Shown here one piece after another: positions 57,068 to 64,000 of a DNA stretch of 64,000 bases. The position numbers were made by a program, and so were the translations under genes. The notes beneath the pieces were generated by a model, which saw only the letters and a list, made by a program, of their open reading frames with translations, did no database searches and was not told where the DNA came from. The stretch's first letter is position 1. Every line of letters starts with the position of its first letter. This stretch comes from Diadema setosum (lineage: Eukaryota > Echinodermata > Echinoidea > Diadematoida > Diadematidae), in assembly GCA_033980235.1 (NCBI GenBank), contig CM067070.1, positions 5,463,544 to 5,527,543 on the forward strand, in the 5' to 3' direction.

Positions 57068-57868
57068 GTGAGTATGGACGTAATTATCTTATTATAACTT
57101 CAACAATTTTATATATATTCAATGCGCACATCAAATGCATAAGTGGAAAAGAGGAAGGACTATGTACTTGCATAATATACCTCAGTATTTGTATTAGGCA
57201 CTATATATATATATATATATATATTCAAATTCAAATTCAAATTCAAACTTTATTTTCACTTTCTTTCTTCAACAGAATGTATAAGAAACAATATCGTGAA
57301 CTTTACATGCGACTCGTTGTAAATATATATAACCAGACAGGATTAACAATATATTGTTGTCTACATGATCAGTAAAATAAAGATACATACGCTCTATATA
57401 TACACACTGAGGAGAAAAAAAGTGGAGGTACCCACTCAAAAGACTAAGCTTGTAACATGTGGACACCTCTGAGGGAAAGGGGGAAAATGGGGTGAAAACT
57501 TACAACTACAAAGAGTGCGGGAAACTGGGGAAGCGGGGAATAGAGAAAAAAAGAAAGCAAAAGTGTGAAAAAAAAAGAAAAAAACAAACAGGGAAAAGAG
57601 GAAGAGAGAGAGAAGAGAGAGAGAAACCAAAAATTTGTTGATGCATACACCAAGGGCGAAAGCCTACAGAGACAATTAGCCAGGTGTTTTCGAAAGTGAC
57701 AAATTGTCGAGCAGCTTTCCAGCGGAAGAGATTCAACTGTGAGGACGAATGAACGAGAGCACGTATAGAATACTACCAGGTAGTAAATATAAGTGATACC
57801 TCAAGAAAACGCAGCCTTTCAGTCAAAGAATAGAAGATGATATCGTGCTCACAAAATATATTACAAAA

Positions 57869-58495
57869 TTAAAAACATTCAGTTACTTTATAAGACTTCA
57901 AAAGAAGCATTTTCAATCTCGTTTTAAAAGAATTCAATGAAGGTGCAGTTTTTATATCCATAGGAAGGGAGTTCCAGAATCTTGGACCTACATAAACAAA
58001 AGTCTGTTGAGCTAACAAGGTTCTTAACAGAGGTAAATGAAATTCATTTGATTGTCTAGCTGGGTATCTATGGTATGTCCGGTTGCGCATAAACATTGAG
58101 TTGAATACAAACGGGAGGCAATTATTATTATAAGTATACATAAACTGCCCTAATTGTAATAAAAACAAATCCTTAATTTTCAGAATCTTGTTATCAAAAA
58201 ACAAAGGATCTGTATGAGAATATGGGACAGTATTACAAATAATGCGAAGAGCCTTCTTTTGTAACAGTAGAATCCTATCCAATAATAATTGATGCGTGTT
58301 TCCCCATACCAAAATTCCATAATTTAAATAAGGCAATATCAAAGATGAATACAATGTTAACAGCGAATGCTGAGGAATAGACAGTTTTAATCTATTAATA
58401 ACACCTATGTTACGTGAAATTTTCTTGCAAACATTATCGATATGAAATTTCCGAGAAAGTTTGTTATCAACTGTAACACCGAGAAACTTTATATG
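57869..58495 (-). pseudogene. LINE ORF2, C-terminal domain segment
   Basis: Frame open from about 58495 down to the stop at 57869. It starts at an IKFLGVTVDNKL block and continues through YSSLILPYLNYGILVWGN and WNSLPMDIK, the usual C-terminal domain of CR1-like ORF2. It is out of frame with the RT segment upstream, with two shifts between about 58580 and 58490. Confidence 0.8.
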
Positions 58496-58547
58496 GGAAC
58501 ACTTTCTAAGACAGCGTCACCAAAACAAATGTCCATATCTAAATTAT

Positions 58548-59757
58548 CTAAAGTGTTACTAAAAAGCATATATATTTTGTTTTTTGGATATTCAAAGACA
58601 ACTTATTTGCTTTTATCCACTCACATAAATTTTCTAATTCGGAATTAACTGTCTGCACAAGAATATTTGGGTCTTCATGTGAGTAAAAAACATTTGAATC
58701 GTCGGCAAAAAGTATGAACGATAACACATCTGACGAAGCACAAAAATCATTAATGTAAACAATAAACAATAGTGGGCCCAATAAACTACCTTGTGGCACG
58801 CCACACTTCAGCTCTCTCATATCAGAATTATGATTGTTCAAAAATACATATTGTTTGCGATCACTTAGATAACTCCTGAACCACTCCAAGGCCTTCCCAC
58901 GTATACCATAATGAGACAACTTGTATAGTAAGATATCATGGTTTATAGTGTCGAAGGCCTTGGAGAAGTGCAGGAAGATACCAATCAAATGTGACCGAGT
59001 GTCTAAAGCATGTGCTACTTTGTCAACAAAATTAAGCAAAGCATGACACGTGCTATGCTTTTCTCGGAATCCAAACTGCGAATTTGTAAAAACATCACAC
59101 ATCTTAAAAAAAAAAATCATCGTTCTTTTATATATAATTTTCTCTAAAATCTTGGACAAACAAGATAGTAAAGAAATAGGCCTGTAATTACTAACACCCA
59201 ACTTATCTCCATTCTTATATATGGGAATAACTTTAGCTATTTTCATTTGCTCCGGAAACACACCCGTTAACATTGACAAATTAAAAATATGTGCCAAAGG
59301 ATCCGCAACAGAAGATATGACACTTTTCAAAATCATATTGCTTATGTCATCATAACCGGAGCTTTTTTGGTTTTTGAAACCAGATACAATATCAGTAATC
59401 TCGTACCTCGTGGTAGGGGTAAAAAATATTGAATTCATATTATATCGATTTAAAAATTGAGAGAAATGTTTATTAGTATCGGGAATTTCTTGAGCAAGAT
59501 TTTCTCCGATTGTTGTGAAATATGTGTTAAAAACATTTGCTATATCAACAGGATTATCAATAATTTCATCATTAAATCTTATTTTCGAAATACTTAACTT
59601 TTCATTTGAAATATTCATTGCTTGTTTCAATACATTCCATGTACTTTTCATATCACCCCTATATCTCTCTAATTGTTTATAATAATATTTTTTCTTTTCA
59701 ATACGTATTATCTTAGTGAGAGTATTCTTATACAAAGTATATTTAATTCGTGCTTGT
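58548..59757 (-). pseudogene. LINE ORF2, reverse transcriptase segment
   Basis: RT blocks in order are KVIPIYKNGD, NYRPISLLSCLSKILEK, IFLHFSKAFDTINHD, GVPQGSLLGPLLF and ILFADDSNVF. Motif A carries His (CAC) where the first catalytic Asp is expected (FLDFSKAFD), so this copy is probably inactive even before its frameshifts. It joins the endonuclease segment through a one-base difference in an A-run at about 59760. Confidence 0.88.
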
Positions 59758-60600
59758 TCAGTTTTTTTTGTTCATTTTAAATACATAAAACTGTTTATTT
59801 TTCCTATTTATGGAACGTAAAATAGACTTGAAAATCCATGGAAGCTTTGGAGTTGTTTTATAATTCCCCCGCTTATCCTTTCTTTTAGGAATGTGAATAT
59901 CCATATGATTATCAAAAATTTCCAAAAAAATATTCAAAGCCAAATTAATGTCGTCAGTACCAAACACACAATCCCAATTAACATTATCCAAGGAAGCGCA
60001 AAAAGAAGACAAATTTTCTTGGGTTACTTTACGCCTCAAATATCGCTGGGGTGAAGTATTACTAATGTGGCTAAATTTAAGGTGCGTCATTATTGGAAAA
60101 TGATCAGTAATATCTGATAAAATTATCGACGAATTTGAAAGGGTTAAAACATTACTAAAAATATTGTCAATTAAAGTGGCTGACTGACGTAAAACGCGTG
60201 TCGGTTTCGAAATAAGAGGTAAGAAAGAAAAGGACAGAAATGTCTCAAGAAATTCTCCCGAGATGTTGTCCGTTGTATGCTTTAACAAGTCAATATTGAA
60301 ATCACCGAATATAAAAGAGTTTGAGTTCATAAATAAAGGGTTTGTAAGCCCCTCGGTGAGATATGATAAAAAGTCTCTGTTGTTGGAATTTGGAGGTCTG
60401 TAAATAATACCTATTACAATGTTTTTATTACCGGGAACAGTAATCTCAATGAAAAGGGACTCAACAACGGTCATTCATTGTGCTAAGCTCATCAAGGACA
60501 GTGCATTCAAAGCAGCGTCGAACATATAAAGCGACTCCACCACCAGAGCGATCAGATCTATTATTCGCAAAAATATTATATACTTCAAGTGTAAAAGATT
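59758..60600 (-). pseudogene. LINE ORF2, endonuclease segment (partial)
   Basis: Apurinic-type endonuclease blocks: NRSDRSGGGVALYV (60500-60600, another frame), then GIIYRPPN, FGDFNIDLL, SATLIDNIFSN and SDITDHFPI in the frame 60474-59758. The N-terminal third is missing. A frameshift lies near 60474. Confidence 0.85.
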
Positions 60601-60619
60601 GTTTTGGACACGAAGACAA

Positions 60620-60623
<4 letters not shown>

Positions 60624-60714
<91 letters not shown>
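60624..60714. repeat. (TA)n microsatellite
   Basis: About 90 bp of TA dinucleotides separating the truncated LINE from family C copy 5. Confidence 0.95.
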
Positions 60715-60717
<3 letters not shown>

Positions 60718-61401
60718 ACCCTGCACCTCAAAACAATCAAAAAGTCGCCAGACATGAATTTTTAGTTAAGACCATATTCTGAAAGAGCAGACTTTAAGCT
60801 TTAAAATGATGTATAACTCAAATCAAATGGACTCTCCTAACCTATCTGAATATTGGAAAGAAAGCACAAACTCAGGAAAAGTGCGAACTGAGAAAAGAGG
60901 CTCTGAAGTACAGTGTCTATTCAAGCGCTTAATCTTTACCAAACCGTGCTGGCTGTGCGATGAATGGGACAAAAAACAGGAAGTAAGCTACCAGGGTAAC
61001 AACAATCAAGGGATTATCAGATTAAACTGAAATTAAGCATGCCTCATTAACACATTCTGTACATAATTAGTGCCAACTTTCAAAGCCGTAGCACTATCCT
61101 TTCAAAAGTTATTAGAGTTGAAAGTGAAGAGTGTGGACAAGGTTTTTCAGAAATGAAAAAGGGATTCTAAAGACACACCTAATCACACTATTCTACCAAA
61201 AATGTTCGAGATAAACTGCTAGAAAAACACTTTCCTGCCCGTTTTACGATACCAAATTTTAGCATAATGCAAATGAAGACCCGCTCTTTCAGAAAATATG
61301 AAAAAGTCAAGTTCAGCTAGGTTGACCTATTTCACTTATTTTCAGTCCTCACGCAAAATCAGTGTGTGCGACTTTATGTTCGTTTTGAGGTGCACTGTCA
61401 C
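60715..61401 (+). repeat. family C, copy 5
   Basis: Full length, GTGACCCTGCACCTCAAAAC to GTTTTGAGGTGCACTGTCAC, TA on both sides. Near-identical to copy 6 in reverse. Confidence 0.92.
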
Positions 61402-61481
61402 ATATATATATGTATTTTTTATATATATATATATATATTGAAACAAGGAAGGAAAAACTGACCAGAAACAAATGTAATAAT

Positions 61482-61790
61482 AAATAGCGAAAACTTTGAG
61501 CAAAGGAAATGGGTTTTCATCGGGATTCGAACCCGAGACCTCCGGATTACTAGACCGGTGCTCTACCGACTGAGCTATTGAAAGCCCTAGATCGGTGTTC
61601 GTCCCAAACCCTTAATTCTCTTTGCTCGTGTGGTCAGAAGCTATAGTGTGTGCATGTGTGCCACACACACACACACATTAACCTGACATAAACCCAAATG
61701 ATGTAAATCAACTTTGGAATAAATGTGAGGTATCGCCGAAGCAATGCAGCTTTTTTGTAATATATTTTGAAACAAGGAAGGAAAAACTGA
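61482..61790 (+). repeat. left arm of ~310-bp inverted duplication
   Basis: Runs from AAATAGCGAAAACTTTGAGC through a minus-strand tRNA-like gene, a (CA)n tract and AAACAAGGAAGGAAAAACTG. It is the reverse complement of 61834-62150 with few differences. The outer piece 61437-61507 is also repeated directly at 61768-61838 in the spacer. Confidence 0.92.
61510..61587 (-). tRNA. tRNA-Thr(AGT)-like, minus strand
   Basis: Has A box TAGCTCAGTCGG and B box GGTTCGAATCC. The D-stem is GCTC/GAGC, the anticodon loop CTAGTAA (anticodon AGT) closed by CCGG/CCGG with a T-T pair next to the loop, and the T-stem TCGGG/CCCGA. The acceptor arm is odd: the complementary outer stem spans 9 bp with one C-A mismatch, and three bases precede the D-stem. 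The following T-run is only TTT. Could be a tRNA gene or a tRNA-derived repeat. Confidence 0.6.
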
Positions 61791-61833
61791 CCAGAAACAA
61801 ATGTAATAATAAATAGCGAAAACTTTGAGCAAA

Positions 61834-62150
61834 GGTCAGTTTTTCCTTCCTTGTTTCAAAATATATTACAAAAAAAGCTGCATCGCTTCGGCGATCCCTC
61901 ACATTTATTCCAAAGTTGATTTACATCATTTGGGTTTATGTCAGGTTAATGTGTGTGTGTGTGTGTGGCACACATGCACACACTATAGCTTCTGACCACA
62001 CGAGCAAAGAGAATTAAGGGCTTGGGACGAACACCAATCTAGGGCTTTCAATAGCTCAGTCGGTAGAGCACCGGTCTAGTAATCCGGAGGTCTCGGGTTC
62101 GAATCCCGATGAAAACCCATTTTCTTTGCTCAAAGTTTTCGCTATTTATA
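61834..62150 (-). repeat. right arm of ~310-bp inverted duplication
   Basis: Reverse complement of 61482-61790, ending GCTCAAAGTTTTCGCTATTT at a long (TA)n tract. Differences include CAATGCAGC against GCATCGC near the tRNA-distal end. Confidence 0.92.
62042..62119 (+). tRNA. tRNA-Thr(AGT)-like, plus strand
   Basis: Identical in its 78-nt core to the minus-strand copy, with the same anticodon AGT and the same unusual long acceptor pairing. Directly followed by TTTT (62120-62123), a usable Pol III terminator that the other copy lacks. No CCA is encoded beyond the CCCA end, as is normal for eukaryotes. Confidence 0.62.
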
Positions 62151-62154
62151 TATA

Positions 62155-62217
<63 letters not shown>

Positions 62218-62235
62218 GTGTGTGTGTGTGTATGT
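62151..62235. repeat. (TA)n and (GT)n microsatellites
   Basis: TA dinucleotides at about 62151-62210, then (GT)n to 62235. Confidence 0.92.
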
Positions 62236-62433
62236 GCGTGTGAAAGTGCTCACTGCAGTCGATCGGACATTGTTACGCTGTTCTTGCTATAAGTGCTATT
62301 ATGGGTAGACTTTAAAAAACAGTAAAAAAAAAAATGTGACCCTGAATCACGTCAACCTCTCGACTTCAGACAAAGCGGTTTTCCAGCATGTCCTGATTAG
62401 GGGAATTTTGGTCTTCCTTGAAAGGCGTACCCT

Positions 62434-62837
62434 TAAAAGGGATCGTATAGTTTTGATTGAGACCTAATTTCAGGTTTTTAACTTTTTTTTTTTGGTGAGA
62501 TAATGAGAAATCTCATGTGAAATATGAAAAAGTATGTAATTCTATGAGGAATTCAACGTTTACTTGACGAAAATTGGTTTTGAAATGGCTAAGATATCCA
62601 TAAAAAGAGTGATTCTAATAAAGTGTGAGACCCACACTTTATCATGATTGCTTTGTTTTACTTTGTTTTGTTTTTTTTTGGATGTTTCAGTCATTCCAAA
62701 CCCGATTTCCAACAAGTAACCTTTGAATTCCTCTTAAAATGGTATGCTCTGTACTCTTCATAAGCGCTTTCTTGGTATCTCGCAAAAAGGTAAAAGCCCA
62801 ATTCTCATCTCCACCAATACTGCACTATCCCTTTAAA
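62434..62837. repeat. MITE family B, copy 2
   Basis: AAAGGGATCGTATAGTTTTG at the left and CAATACTGCACTATCCCTTT at the right match the two ends of copy 1 at 44453-45080. The inner arms pair around 62635. TTAA/TTTAAA at the edges suggests a TTAA target. Confidence 0.8.
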
Positions 62838-63059
62838 TCTCGAACCTTGAAATATATAGCATAACATGGCAATTATTTATTTTGCACAGTTTGTGTGGAT
62901 ATTTCTTCTGAAGTGAGTTCTCATTATTTTTGTGCATTGCGGTACTCTCTATAAAAAAAAAAAAATAAATGAAAAAAATGAGTGAAAACGTTCACTCAGG
63001 AAGGAGTAATTTTCAGAAAAGCGTGAATTTAGAGTGAATTTGTAGTCAATTTGGAATTG

Positions 63060-63066
63060 ATATATG

Positions 63067-63125
<59 letters not shown>
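63060..63125. repeat. (TA)n microsatellite
   Basis: TA dinucleotides abutting family C copy 6. Confidence 0.95.
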
Positions 63126-63128
<3 letters not shown>

Positions 63129-63809
63129 ACCGTGCACCTCAAAACGAACATAAAGTCGCACACACTGATTTTGCGTGAGAACTGAAAATAAGTGAAATGG
63201 GTCAACCTAGCCGAACTTGACTTTTTCATATTTTCTGAAAGAGCGGGTCTTCTTTTACATTATGCTAACATTTGGTATCATAAAACGGGCAGGAAAGTGT
63301 GTTTTTTAGCAGTTTATCTCGACCATTTTTGGTAGAGTAGTGTGATTAGGTGTGTCTTTAGAGTCCCTTTTTCATTTCTGAAAAACCTTGTCCACACTCT
63401 TCACTTTCATCTCTAATAACTTTTGAAAGGATAGTGCTACTGCTTTGAAAGTTGGCATTAATTATGGACAGAATGTGTTAATGAGGCATGCTTAATTTCA
63501 GTTTAATCTAATAATCCCTTCGTTGTTGTTACTCTGGTGGTTTACTTCCTGTTTTTTGTCCCATTCATCGCACAGCCAGCACGGTTTGGTAAAGATTAAG
63601 CGCTTGAATAGACACTGTACTTCAGAGCCTCTTTTCTCAGTTCACACTTTTCCTGAGTTTGTGCTTTCTTTCCAATATTTAGATAGGTTAGGAGAGTCCA
63701 TTTGAATTGATTTATACATCATTTTAAAGCTTAAAGTCTGCTTTTTCAGAATATGGTCTTAACTAAAAATTAATGTCTGGCGACATTTTGTTTGTTTTGA
63801 GGTGCAGGG

Positions 63810-63812
<3 letters not shown>
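63126..63812 (-). repeat. family C, copy 6
   Basis: Reverse-complement orientation relative to copy 5, with TA tracts on both sides. Confidence 0.92.
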
Positions 63813-63855
<43 letters not shown>

Positions 63856-63925
63856 CTTATTTTGGAGTGTCCTTAGGGATCATTCACAATGCTTTGAGTG
63901 ATCCCCGAGGTTACTCCAAAATTAG
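63856..63925. repeat. imperfect hairpin
   Basis: GGAGTGTCCTTAGGGATCA pairs imperfectly with TGATCCCCGAGGTTACTCC. It sits just after the last TA tract. Confidence 0.5.
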
Positions 63926-64000
63926 TGACAATAAACATTTCCGCTCAAGATTCACTCCAATTTTACTTTAAGCTCACTCTGTTTTGTTATTCACTCCTTA

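Larger units (their letters stand above)
57223..60623 (-). mobile_element. non-LTR retrotransposon, antisense, 5'-truncated
   Basis: On the minus strand: partial endonuclease, RT, C-terminal domain, 3' UTR, and a 3' tail of (TTTGAA)n units at 57223-57247. The 5' end stops in the endonuclease at a long (TA)n tract (60624-60714). It lies in an intron of gene 2, opposite to its transcription. Confidence 0.88.

Noticed and set aside
57436..57736. Overlapping frames rich in Phe/Ser/Leu and in Lys/Arg/Glu
   Set aside because: They cover a GA-rich low-complexity stretch within the 3' UTR of the antisense LINE.
61436..62150. Possible CRISPR-like repeat-spacer structure
   Set aside because: The repeats are one inverted duplication plus one direct copy, in a eukaryotic context; there is no regular array.
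12873..63161. Many frames rich in Ile-Tyr repeats
   Set aside because: They are translations of (TA)n microsatellites joined to MITE sequence.

Overview
This is eukaryotic, intron-rich, AT-rich DNA crowded with transposable-element debris. It looks like a marine invertebrate, and an echinoderm-like deuterostome is my best guess. The basis is one-repeat-per-exon LRR receptor genes related to relaxin/GRL101-type receptors, SINEs with a tRNA-derived head, CR1-like LINE tails and the MITE types present. The species is an inference at low confidence; no marker gene fixes it.

The backbone is a pair of tandem, same-strand (+) leucine-rich-repeat G-protein-coupled receptor (LGR, type C / RXFP-GRL101-like) genes. 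Gene 1 is represented by thirteen 72-nt LRR exons between 12216 and 32878. All are bounded by phase-2 introns, so each encodes one repeat and can be joined to any other without a frame change. They are followed by one large exon (34272-35352) carrying the Cys-rich hinge and all seven transmembrane segments. Its 5' end (signal peptide, LRR N-cap) is not visible. Two LRR-like exons at 2015-2113 and 2224-2294 lie in the right direction and phase but have irregular ends and may be decayed. Gene 2 begins about 5.7 kb downstream: a signal-peptide exon (41021-41096, phase 1), a short Cys-containing N-cap exon (43110-43161, phase 1 in, phase 2 out) and three LRR exons (48412, 49537, 56996). It then appears to run off the window.

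Most of the rest is mobile DNA inside introns and between the genes. At 1-2 kb there is a 5'-truncated CR1-like LINE with an intact reverse-transcriptase frame (+). At 5.3-10.2 kb a TTAA-bounded, Kolobok-like element candidate holds a 61-bp inverted repeat. Eleven copies of a 250-bp palindromic MITE (family A) are scattered throughout, almost always inside (TA)n tracts, often beside a second family (D). Families B, C, E, F, H and J are further dispersed repeats. At 30.8-32.4 kb an element rich in AGGTCA half-sites carries a nested LINE 3' end. At 52.1-55.3 kb there are nested palindromes and a G/C-run tandem array. At 57.2-60.6 kb an antisense LINE with several frameshifts and a changed catalytic Asp is present. 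At 61.5-62.2 kb a roughly 310-bp inverted duplication carries two head-to-head tRNA-Thr(AGT)-like genes.

No rRNA genes, CRISPR arrays or bacterial-style operons are seen. Many apparent reading frames, especially those rich in Ile-Tyr, Ile-Ile or Thr-His, are simple-sequence translations and are not annotated.
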